From positions 1 through 12,169 of the forward strand of contig CATZTY010000010.1 of NCBI GenBank assembly GCA_958424475.1: 12,169 nt of DNA. The letters run 5' to 3'. Below the pieces are notes generated by a model. That model did not search any database. It was not told the origin of the DNA and saw only the letters and a program-made list of their open reading frames with translations. Within the stretch, counting starts at the first letter, position 1. Every line of letters begins with the position of its first letter. The translations under genes and the position numbers were made by a program. This DNA comes from an uncultured Collinsella sp. Lineage in GTDB: Bacteria > Actinomycetota > Coriobacteriia > Coriobacteriales > Coriobacteriaceae. Positions 7,067-12,169 of this stretch are shown piece after piece.

Positions 7067-7113
7067 CCGTTCTAGTCCGAGACGTTTAAACGCAAACGCA
7101 TGGGCTAGAATGG
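7067..7113. repeat. Nested inverted repeats upstream of pflA
   Basis: Bases 7067-7078 pair with 7102-7113 over 12 positions with two G-U wobbles. The enclosed 23 bases contain a second, perfect palindrome, CGTTTAAACG, at 7083-7092. The right arm includes TAGAAT (7106-7111), a plausible -10 for pflA; the inner palindrome falls where the -35 would be. This looks like a regulated promoter, but no -35 consensus is visible, so the promoter reading is uncertain. Confidence 0.4.
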
Positions 7114-7161
7114 CTCTGGCATTTTAATTGGCTGCATCCAAGGAGAGGCAAGGTAGCGCGA

Positions 7162-7980
7162 ATGGCAGAAATGACGCTTGAGGGTGTGGACGCTCGTCCC
7201 GAGGACTCTGCGTTTGCCCTTGGCCGCGTGCATTCAATTGAGACGATGGGAACGGTCGACGGACCCGGCATCCGCTTTGTGGTGTTTGTTCAGGGCTGTC
7301 CCATGCGCTGCGCGTATTGCCACAATCCCGATACCTGGTCGGTCAACGGCGGCACGATGGTGACCGTCGAGCACCTCATGGACGAGTTCCAGAGTAACCA
7401 TGAGTTCTATCGCAGCGGCGGAATTACGGTTTCGGGCGGCGAGCCACTTCTGCAGCCCGAGTTTTTGGCCGACCTGTTCCGTGCAATGCACAACAACCCC
7501 GATGGCCGCGTGCATACCTGCCTTGACAGCTGCGGGTATGCGTTTGATCCCGGCCATCCCGAGAAGTTTGATGCCGTGCTCAACGAGACCGACATGGTAC
7601 TGCTCGATATTAAGCATGCCGACCCGGTCGAGCATAAAAAGCTGACCGGTTGTGATCCCGCACGCATCCTGGCGTTTGGCGATGAGCTTGCACGTCGCAA
7701 GATCAAGGTCGTTATCCGCCACGTGGTGGTGCCGGGCATTACCGACACGGTGGAGGAGTGCGAGGCGCTCGGTCGCCTGATTGCCCCGTGGCATAACGTG
7801 GTCGGCCTGGAGATGCTGCCGTATCACACGATGGGCGTCGTCAAGTACGAGCAACTGGGCATTCCCTATAAGCTTGAGGGCGTGCCCCAGATGGATACCG
7901 CGCGCATGCCCGAGCTGCGCAATGCCGTTATGACCGGCATGAAAAAGCGCCGTGCGGAGCTCAGGTCGGCCATCGGCTAA
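7162..7980 (+). CDS. pflA: Pyruvate formate-lyase activating enzyme (radical SAM)
   Basis: This 272-residue radical SAM protein has the cluster motif CPMRCAYC (Cys46, Cys50, Cys53) directly followed by HNPDTW, the signature of PFL activases. The SGGEP motif for S-adenosylmethionine binding is at 91-95. It abstracts a hydrogen from a glycine of pyruvate formate-lyase to create the glycyl radical needed for anaerobic pyruvate cleavage to acetyl-CoA and formate. Only one iron-sulfur motif is present, as in true PflA rather than activases with extra ferredoxin domains. The start at 7162 follows AAGG at 7150-7153 by 8 bases, and a stronger AGGAGAGG at 7141-7148 is further away. The lyase gene pflB is not in the window, although it is often adjacent in other bacteria. 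The nearest genes are degV upstream and the nucleosidase downstream, both with gaps over 120 bases. Confidence 0.93.
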   Translation: MAEMTLEGVDARPEDSAFALGRVHSIETMGTVDGPGIRFVVFVQGCPMRCAYCHNPDTWSVNGGTMVTVEHLMDEFQSNHEFYRSGGITVSGGEPLLQPEFLADLFRAMHNNPDGRVHTCLDSCGYAFDPGHPEKFDAVLNETDMVLLDIKHADPVEHKKLTGCDPARILAFGDELARRKIKVVIRHVVVPGITDTVEECEALGRLIAPWHNVVGLEMLPYHTMGVVKYEQLGIPYKLEGVPQMDTARMPELRNAVMTGMKKRRAELRSAIG

Positions 7981-8106
7981 CAAGCCATTTTTGCCCCTTT
8001 ATGATACCCGAGCTGTACTGGCCTAACGGCTTGGTGCTGACACGGTTGAGCCAAAATGCTGGTACCATACCGTGGATAAGCAATTTGCACGGATTTGGGG
8101 GATGGC

Positions 8107-8847
8107 ATGGCAACCATCGCGATCATAGGCGCACTCGAAAAAGAGGTTGCGCAGATTAAGGAAGAGCTGAGTGGCGCGCATGAGTCGCAGGAGGCGGGCT
8201 TGACCGTTGTGAACGGTGGGCTTTCGGGTCTGACAGTAGTCGCCACGACGGCAGGCATGGGGACCGTGAACGCCGCTGCCGCAACGCAGCATCTCATCAG
8301 CAAATATGCCCCGCAGGCCGTTGTGTTTTCGGGCATTGCGGGTGGCCTAAACCCTAAGCTCCATATTAACGACGTGGTTATAGGCAAGTGCCTGCGCTAT
8401 CTGGATACCGATACGGCACTCATCGCCGAGTCGGCGCCGGGACTCGAGGAGTTTGTCTCGACGCCGGCGTTGGCTGATGTTGCCGCCGCCGTGCTTGCCG
8501 AGCATGGATTTGTGGATACCTCGGCGGATGAGAATTCTGCGGAGAAGGACCCCAAGCAGTTCCTGTGTGGCACTATCGCCACGGGTGACCGCTTTGTTAC
8601 GGGTGACGCCATGCGTAACGCTGCGATTGAGGCCACGCATGCTGATTGCGTCGAGATGGAGGGCGCGGCAATTGCGCACATCGCGGCCAAGAATGGTGTC
8701 GATTGCCTGGTGCTGCGCGCTATCAGCGATAATTGTGACGAGGCATATGACGCGTTTTGCGAGCGCGAGTTCGATCTGGACGAGTACGCTCGCACCGCGA
8801 GCGGCATCACGCTTGACATCGTTCGTCGTATCGCCGCCGCGCAATAG
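8107..8847 (+). CDS. mtnN: 5'-methylthioadenosine/S-adenosylhomocysteine nucleosidase
   Basis: This 246-residue enzyme hydrolyses the toxic by-products methylthioadenosine and S-adenosylhomocysteine to adenine plus the thioribose sugar, feeding methionine salvage. The N-terminus IIGALEKEV matches the family start, with Glu13 at the position of E. coli Glu12. VEMEGA carries the ribose-binding Glu185, and RAISD ends with the catalytic Asp208. The SGIAGGL segment (75-81) is the usual glycine-rich turn. The insertion around 139-150 (SADENSAEKDPK) is hydrophilic and looks like a surface loop. The ATG at 8107 follows GGGGGA at 8097-8102; an upstream in-frame TTG at 8095 is less likely. Only 39 bases separate it from the next gene, so the two probably share a transcript. 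Radical SAM enzymes such as PflA create 5'-deoxyadenosine, which this family can also hydrolyse. Confidence 0.93.
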   Translation: MATIAIIGALEKEVAQIKEELSGAHESQEAGLTVVNGGLSGLTVVATTAGMGTVNAAAATQHLISKYAPQAVVFSGIAGGLNPKLHINDVVIGKCLRYLDTDTALIAESAPGLEEFVSTPALADVAAAVLAEHGFVDTSADENSAEKDPKQFLCGTIATGDRFVTGDAMRNAAIEATHADCVEMEGAAIAHIAAKNGVDCLVLRAISDNCDEAYDAFCEREFDLDEYARTASGITLDIVRRIAAAQ

Positions 8848-8886
8848 CACGCCCGTTTTGTAAAAACCTACGACCAAGGAGTGTCC

Positions 8887-9477
8887 ATGGCCGATTCCAT
8901 TAACTACCAGCTTGCCAAGTTCGTCGCCAGCTACGGCAAAGTTTCGCAGATTCCCGAGTCCACCTGTCCCGAGGTGAGCTTTGTTGGTCGCTCCAACGTG
9001 GGCAAGTCGTCGATCATGAACAAGCTCTTCGGCCGCAAGAACCTGGTCAAGGTTTCGAGTACACCGGGCAAGACGAGCAATATCAACTTCTTTGAGGCCG
9101 ATGACGTGCACTTTGTGGACCTGCCGGGCTACGGTTTCGCCCGTCGTTCCAAGACCGAGCGCGACCGCTGGGCCGAGCTTATCGGTGACTTCTTCGACTC
9201 CGAGCGCAGCTTTAACCTGGTTGTTTCGCTGGTTGACATTCGTCACGACCCCAGCAAGCTCGACCATGACATGATCGACTACCTGCAGGGCAATGAGTTC
9301 AACTTTATCGTTTGCCTCACCAAAGCCGACAAGCTCAGCCGCACCCAGCAGGCCCGCCAAGCAGCAGCCATCAAAAAGCAGCTCAACGTCCCGGCCGAAA
9401 ATGTAATCATTACGAGCTCCCAGACTGGCACCGGCATCGACGAGCTTAAGCGCCGCATTGCCGAGGCCTGCCTTTAG
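8887..9477 (+). CDS. engB: Ribosome-assembly GTP-binding protein YsxC/EngB
   Basis: This 196-residue TRAFAC-class GTPase has all the expected motifs: G1 GRSNVGKSS at 34-42, G2 within SSTPGKT, G3 DLPGYG at 78-83, G4 TKAD and G5-like SSQTGTG near the end. Family members help assemble the large ribosomal subunit and are often essential. The length is typical. AAGGAG at 8876-8881 sits 5 bases before the ATG at 8887; a GTG at 8881 overlaps the ribosome binding site and is rejected. It ends 32 bases before the perfect inverted repeat that marks the start of the accessory island. Confidence 0.95.
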   Translation: MADSINYQLAKFVASYGKVSQIPESTCPEVSFVGRSNVGKSSIMNKLFGRKNLVKVSSTPGKTSNINFFEADDVHFVDLPGYGFARRSKTERDRWAELIGDFFDSERSFNLVVSLVDIRHDPSKLDHDMIDYLQGNEFNFIVCLTKADKLSRTQQARQAAAIKKQLNVPAENVIITSSQTGTGIDELKRRIAEACL

Positions 9478-9509
9478 TCAGGCCGCGGCCCCTCAAAAGC
9501 CCTTATCTG

Positions 9510-9559
9510 TATCACCTCAGTGATAGTTATTGGTAAACTATCACTGAGGTGATATTTTT
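9510..9559 (+). terminator. Intrinsic terminator of engB, shared with the operator of the next module
   Basis: Bases 9510-9528 and 9536-9554 form a perfect 19 bp inverted repeat with a 7-base loop, followed at once by five T (9555-9559). This has the form of a strong rho-independent terminator for transcripts arriving from engB. Its T-run touches the ribosome binding site GGAGG (9560-9564) of the next gene, which is unusual for a dedicated terminator and suggests that the element has a second role. Confidence 0.75.
9511..9553. promoter_or_regulatory. Double operator and promoter of the DUF3990/HTH module
   Basis: Each arm of the 19 bp repeat contains its own palindrome: ATCAC-CTCA-GTGAT at 9511-9524 and ATCAC-TGAG-GTGAT at 9540-9553, with centres 29 bp apart (about three helical turns). 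Between them lies an extended -10 sequence, TGG-TAAACT (9531-9539). The -35 position at 17 bp spacing falls in the first box. Transcription would begin near 9546, inside the second box. This is the layout expected for autorepression by a dimeric HTH protein, and the second gene of the module encodes one. The binding itself is inference. Confidence 0.55.
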
Positions 9560-9569
9560 GGAGGTCGAT

Positions 9570-10253
9570 ATGGAGCTTTGGCACGGGTCGGACGTTGTTG
9601 TCGATCATCCATCGTTGGATAAATGCAGACAATTCAATGACTATGGGCGCGGGTTTTATTGCACACCGCATGAGGAAATGGCAATGGAGTGGGCATGTCG
9701 AATCGAGTCTGATGGCATTGCCAATCGATATGAGCTTGATTTAGATAGCCTTGCGATTTTGGATTTGGAATCAGGTGAGTTCTCGATTCTCAACTGGCTT
9801 GCAATTCTGGCGAATAACAGAGAGTTCAATGTTTCAACGCCAGTAGCACGCGAGGGGCTTCGCTATCTACTTGATAACTGCTTAATTGATATATCTCCTT
9901 ATGACGTTATTCGAGGCTATCGTGCAGACGATTCTTATTTCTCGTTTGCAAGACAGTTTGTCAACGGCATGATTTCGCTCAGGCAATTGCAGCGCATTAT
10001 GCGTTTGGGCGATTTGGGCATTCAATATGCGCTTATGAGTGAGCGCGCGTTCTCGGCGATCAGGTTCCGCGATTGGAAACAGGCCTCGGGAGCCGAGTTT
10101 TATCCCAAACGATTTGAGCGAGAACAGAACGCTCGACGTAAGTACCTGGATACGGTAAACGGATTTGACTCTGATGGTGTCGACATTAGGGATTTGATGG
10201 CAGGGAGGGTTGATTTAAATGATCCAAGAGTTAACGGATTGTGGGCCGAGTAG
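9570..10253 (+). CDS. DUF3990-family protein, putative ADP-ribosyltransferase-like toxin
   Basis: This 227-residue soluble protein resembles the DUF3990 family, which is related to the ADP-ribosyltransferase fold. Landmarks are LWHGS at 3-7, GRGFYCT at 26-32, and YDVIRGYRADDSYF at 111-124. SERAF at 158-162 is a possible third catalytic segment. The His5/Tyr30 pair fits the H-Y pattern of NAD-binding transferases, but activity is not shown. The start follows GGAGG at 9560-9564 by 5 bases; a GTG at 9549 lies inside the hairpin and is rejected. The next gene overlaps its last 35 bases and encodes an HTH protein, so the pair is arranged like a toxin with a regulatory antitoxin. Base content is lower than in neighbours in places (24 G/C of 60 at 9721-9780), which suggests acquisition by transfer. 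Confidence 0.72.
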   Translation: MELWHGSDVVVDHPSLDKCRQFNDYGRGFYCTPHEEMAMEWACRIESDGIANRYELDLDSLAILDLESGEFSILNWLAILANNREFNVSTPVAREGLRYLLDNCLIDISPYDVIRGYRADDSYFSFARQFVNGMISLRQLQRIMRLGDLGIQYALMSERAFSAIRFRDWKQASGAEFYPKRFEREQNARRKYLDTVNGFDSDGVDIRDLMAGRVDLNDPRVNGLWAE

Positions 10254-10917
10254 GACATATCCCGTTTACTACCTCGAGGATGCAATGAACAACCTCGGCG
10301 ACTGCTTTGACTATGCCGTTAACGATTATGGAGCAGAAGGATCAGAAGTCGCTGAACTCTTTTGTCTGAGCGGCGTAGCTCGCGAGTTTGAGCGCGGCAA
10401 CGCATGGGTAGTGTCGGGAAAATCGGGCGTTGAACTATTTGCGCTCATCTCCGAAAGATCTGGTTACCAAACAGGGTCGATGCCAGATCGGACCTACCGA
10501 TTTGAGAAGACACCAGAATATTGGACGGGCTGGATACTGGCATATTTGCAGTGGCGCCTAGGGGAATCGTTCGAAGATCTGCTTCATGTTGTTCCATTTG
10601 ATGCGCTGCGAAACCTGTACTACCCCTGGCATGAGGCCTCGGAGGAGCGCGTGGCTCGTCTCGTCTGCGATATGGCGAAAAAAGCGTCCAGGCAAACCAA
10701 ACTTGCGTTAGCAAGAAAGAAGCTTAAGAAAACCCAACAAGACCTAGCATACGAATCGGGTGTGTCACTCCGCTCAATCCAAATGTACGAGCAGCGCCAG
10801 AGAAACATCAATGAAGCTTCGGTAACAACCGTAAGAGCTATAGCAAAAGCCCTCCACTGCAATATCGAAGACCTCCTAGAACCAGTTTTCGAATACAAAG
10901 AAACCAGCGCAGCGTAA
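10219..10917 (+). CDS. Three-part protein with C-terminal Xre-type HTH, putative antitoxin/autorepressor
   Basis: This 232-residue protein has three regions. Residues about 19-80 form a helical domain with ELFCLSGVAREFERG, loosely reminiscent of DUF3791. Residues about 98-150 hold EYWTGWILAYLQWRLG and a PWHEASEERV segment that I know only as recurring in proteins of this kind. Residues about 164-220 are a Cro/C1-type helix-turn-helix (TQQDLAYESGVSLRSIQMYEQ). GGGAGGG at 10203-10209 precedes the ATG at 10219 by 9 bases, so it overlaps the DUF3990 gene by 35 bases in the +1 frame, implying coupled translation. An ATG at 10285 with CGAGG five bases upstream would give 210 residues and begins closer to the conserved part. 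Arginine codons AGA recur here, unlike in the flanking genes. The likely job is to neutralise the partner and repress the shared promoter; this is inferred from layout. Confidence 0.7.
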   Translation: MIQELTDCGPSRTYPVYYLEDAMNNLGDCFDYAVNDYGAEGSEVAELFCLSGVAREFERGNAWVVSGKSGVELFALISERSGYQTGSMPDRTYRFEKTPEYWTGWILAYLQWRLGESFEDLLHVVPFDALRNLYYPWHEASEERVARLVCDMAKKASRQTKLALARKKLKKTQQDLAYESGVSLRSIQMYEQRQRNINEASVTTVRAIAKALHCNIEDLLEPVFEYKETSAA

Positions 10918-10932
10918 ACCAAGCACACAGTC

Positions 10933-10974
10933 GAAGCCTGTTGCTGGTAAGTACTCCTACCCAGCAAGAGCTTC
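10933..10974 (+). terminator. Hairpin after the HTH gene, possible terminator
   Basis: GAAGC at 10933-10937 pairs with GCTTC at 10970-10974, and TTGCTGG at 10941-10947 pairs with CCAGCAA at 10961-10967, giving a stem with a small internal loop and a 13-base loop. It begins 15 bases after the HTH stop codon. There is no U-tract, so termination would be weak or factor dependent. Confidence 0.4.
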
Positions 10975-11029
10975 TACCAATAAAAGGCCATAATTTCAGC
11001 CCGGCGCCCCTTCAAAGCGTGGGCCCCTA

Positions 11030-11208
11030 TAGACATCCTCAGCAAGGTGGGCGCAGGGACGGTCGGGATGTTCCCTCAAAATCATTCCGCAGCGCGAAGG
11101 CCCCTTGTCCGTCGCTCCGTAGGAGCAGGACAAGGGGCCTTCATGCGCGAGGACGATTTTGAGGGAACATCCCGACCGTCCCGGACAGGTATATGAGGGG
11201 GATGTCTA
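11030..11208. repeat. Long nested palindromic element between the HTH gene and thrB
   Basis: The core at 11056-11182 is a near-perfect inverted repeat. Positions 11056-11083 match 11155-11182 over 28 bases without error, and 11096-11110 match 11128-11142 over 15 bases. A 12-base mismatched section lies between them on each side, and the central 17 bases hold a small hairpin (GCTCC-GTA-GGAGC, 11114-11126). Outer arms TAGACATCC (11030-11038) and GGATGTCTA (11200-11208) add another 9 bp. The whole can fold as one hairpin on either strand. The right outer arm includes the thrB stop codon (11206-11208). The inner 15 bp stem, flanked by AA and TT, could serve as a terminator in both directions. A miniature transposable element or a dispersed intergenic palindrome are the main alternatives. 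No coding gene is seen in 10918-11205. Confidence 0.85.
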
Positions 11209-12087
11209 CAGGTATTCGATTTGAGCGCCCTCGGTGTCGCACGTGAGGATATGCGTCTCACACTTGGGGAACTGCTCGCGCAGCTTGACCTGCAGGAACT
11301 TTGCCACGATGGTATCGTCGGTTACAGCCATGAGGGTCGAGCCCGAGCCGCTAATCCAGATGGTCTTAGCGCCGCCGTTAAGGCAGGTATCGCGTACGGC
11401 GTTGTAGTCGGGGATGAGACGGCGACGATAGGGTTCCTGGATGCGGTCGTCATTAGCGGCGGCAATCAGGTCAAGGTCGCCGGTCTCCAGACCGCGCGTC
11501 ATGCCGGCGATGCGGCCCATCTGCCACACGGCGGTGGAGAGCGGAATCTCCTGCGGCACGACCTTGCGCGCCTCGCTCGTATGTACCTCGTAGGGCGGAA
11601 TCACGGTAATAAAACGCAAGCGATCGCTCACCTCGTAGCGCAGGCACTGGGGGAGCGAATCGGTCGGCGTAAAGGAGCAGACGGCGCCGCCCAGGATAGC
11701 GGGGGCGACGTTATCGGGATGGCCCTCGACTTCGGTGGCAATGCGGACGAGCTCGGCGCGGTCGACGGTGTGGCCCGTCAGCGCGGCGGCCGCCATAATG
11801 CCGGCGACAACGCAGGTGGAGCTGGAACCCAGGCCGCGAGCGACGGGCACATCGGTTTGAATGTCGATGGCAACGGGGAAAGCCGGCTCGCCCCATGCGG
11901 CCAGTGCATCGACAAAGCTCACGTAGACTAGGTTGTTCTCGTTTTGGAATTCCTCGGGGCATCCGGTGATGGTGAGCTTGTCGGCGCGCTCGAAGGTAAA
12001 GTGCGAGTAGAGGCTGACGGCCATGCCGAGGGTGTCGTAGCCGATGCCTAGGTTTGCGCTGGTTGCTGGGACGGTGATCTTGATCAT
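11206..12087 (-). CDS. thrB: Homoserine kinase (GHMP family)
   Basis: This 293-residue GHMP-superfamily kinase phosphorylates homoserine with ATP, the step before threonine synthase. It has the N-terminal PATSANLGIGYDTLG motif (7-21), the ATP-binding loop PVARGLGSSS (81-90), EGHPDNVAPAILGG (121-134) and the C-terminal ISGSGSTL loop. Length is typical. On the minus strand, CAGGAG lies 6 bases before the start at 12087, supporting it. It converges on the HTH gene, and its stop codon lies inside the right outer arm of the long palindrome, which probably ends its transcript. No other threonine gene is visible; about 80 bases of upstream sequence remain in the window. Confidence 0.95.
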   Translation of the reverse strand: MIKITVPATSANLGIGYDTLGMAVSLYSHFTFERADKLTITGCPEEFQNENNLVYVSFVDALAAWGEPAFPVAIDIQTDVPVARGLGSSSTCVVAGIMAAAALTGHTVDRAELVRIATEVEGHPDNVAPAILGGAVCSFTPTDSLPQCLRYEVSDRLRFITVIPPYEVHTSEARKVVPQEIPLSTAVWQMGRIAGMTRGLETGDLDLIAAANDDRIQEPYRRRLIPDYNAVRDTCLNGGAKTIWISGSGSTLMAVTDDTIVAKFLQVKLREQFPKCETHILTCDTEGAQIEYL

Positions 12088-12146
12088 GGGAATCTCCTGG
12101 GCGGTCTGCCTGTTTAGTTCGCTGCTCGGGCAGTCCTGGCTCGCTC

Positions 12147-12169
12147 GGAAAGCACATTAAGTGCTTTCC
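12147..12169. repeat. Perfect 9 bp inverted repeat at the right window edge
   Basis: GGAAAGCAC (12147-12155) and GTGCTTTCC (12161-12169) are exact inverted repeats around ATTAA. The symmetry reaches the last base of the window and may continue. It lies about 60 bases upstream of thrB on the minus strand, where it could be an operator, or it may be the terminator of a gene outside the window. Confidence 0.6.

Noticed and set aside
7974..7992. A GGCT-AACA-AGCC hairpin followed by five T at the pflA stop codon, which looks like a terminator.
   Set aside because: The stem is only four base pairs long and overlaps the stop codon; it is too weak to call.
9486..11018. Imperfect direct repeats (cggcccctcaaaagc at 9486-9500 and cggcgccccttcaaagc at 11002-11018) flank the DUF3990/HTH module, like attachment sites.
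   Set aside because: They need two gaps to align, are short, and no integrase or tRNA is near. Chance is the simpler explanation unless an empty site in another strain shows one copy.
11221..11931. A long plus-strand open frame inside thrB.
   Set aside because: It is antisense to homoserine kinase, low in complexity (rich in Gly, Asp and Ala), and without recognisable motifs.

Overview
The window looks like chromosomal DNA from a gut actinobacterium of the class Coriobacteriia, and Collinsella is my best guess. This rests on the moderately high GC, the preference for CGC/CGT arginine codons, compact operons with good Shine-Dalgarno sites, and the overall gene set. It is inference, because no taxonomic marker such as rRNA is present.

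Region 1 (about 200-5860) is a sucrose or fructo-oligosaccharide utilisation locus. A LacI-family repressor gene is followed by a three-gene operon: a divergent GH32 enzyme, a glucose/sucrose-type PTS EIIBC permease, and a canonical GH32 sucrose-6-phosphate hydrolase. A 17-19 bp operator motif with core AAACGN(W)TGACAT occurs once before the repressor gene and three times in the gap before the operon. Two of those copies sit head-to-tail on a recognisable promoter. A weaker relative lies downstream of the operon. The PTS would import and phosphorylate the sugar, and the two cytoplasmic GH32 enzymes would cleave it. No EIIA domain or fructokinase is present in the window.

Region 2 (about 5860-9480) holds housekeeping genes in one direction: a DegV-family fatty-acid-binding protein, pyruvate formate-lyase activating enzyme, MTA/SAH nucleosidase, and the ribosome-assembly GTPase YsxC/EngB. 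The gaps before degV and pflA hold several inverted repeats.

Region 3 (about 9480-10980) is a small accessory island with more AT-rich stretches and different codon use. It encodes a DUF3990-type (ADP-ribosyltransferase-like) protein overlapped by a three-part protein ending in an Xre-type helix-turn-helix, organised like a toxin-antitoxin pair. A perfect 19 bp inverted repeat precedes it. Each arm is itself a palindrome, so the element could be both a double operator and an intrinsic terminator. This is the most promising little-described system here.

Region 4 (about 10980-12169) contains an exceptionally long nested palindrome (127 bp core, about 179 bp with outer arms) that runs into the stop codon of a homoserine kinase gene (thrB) on the minus strand. 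A further 23 bp palindrome sits at the window's right edge.
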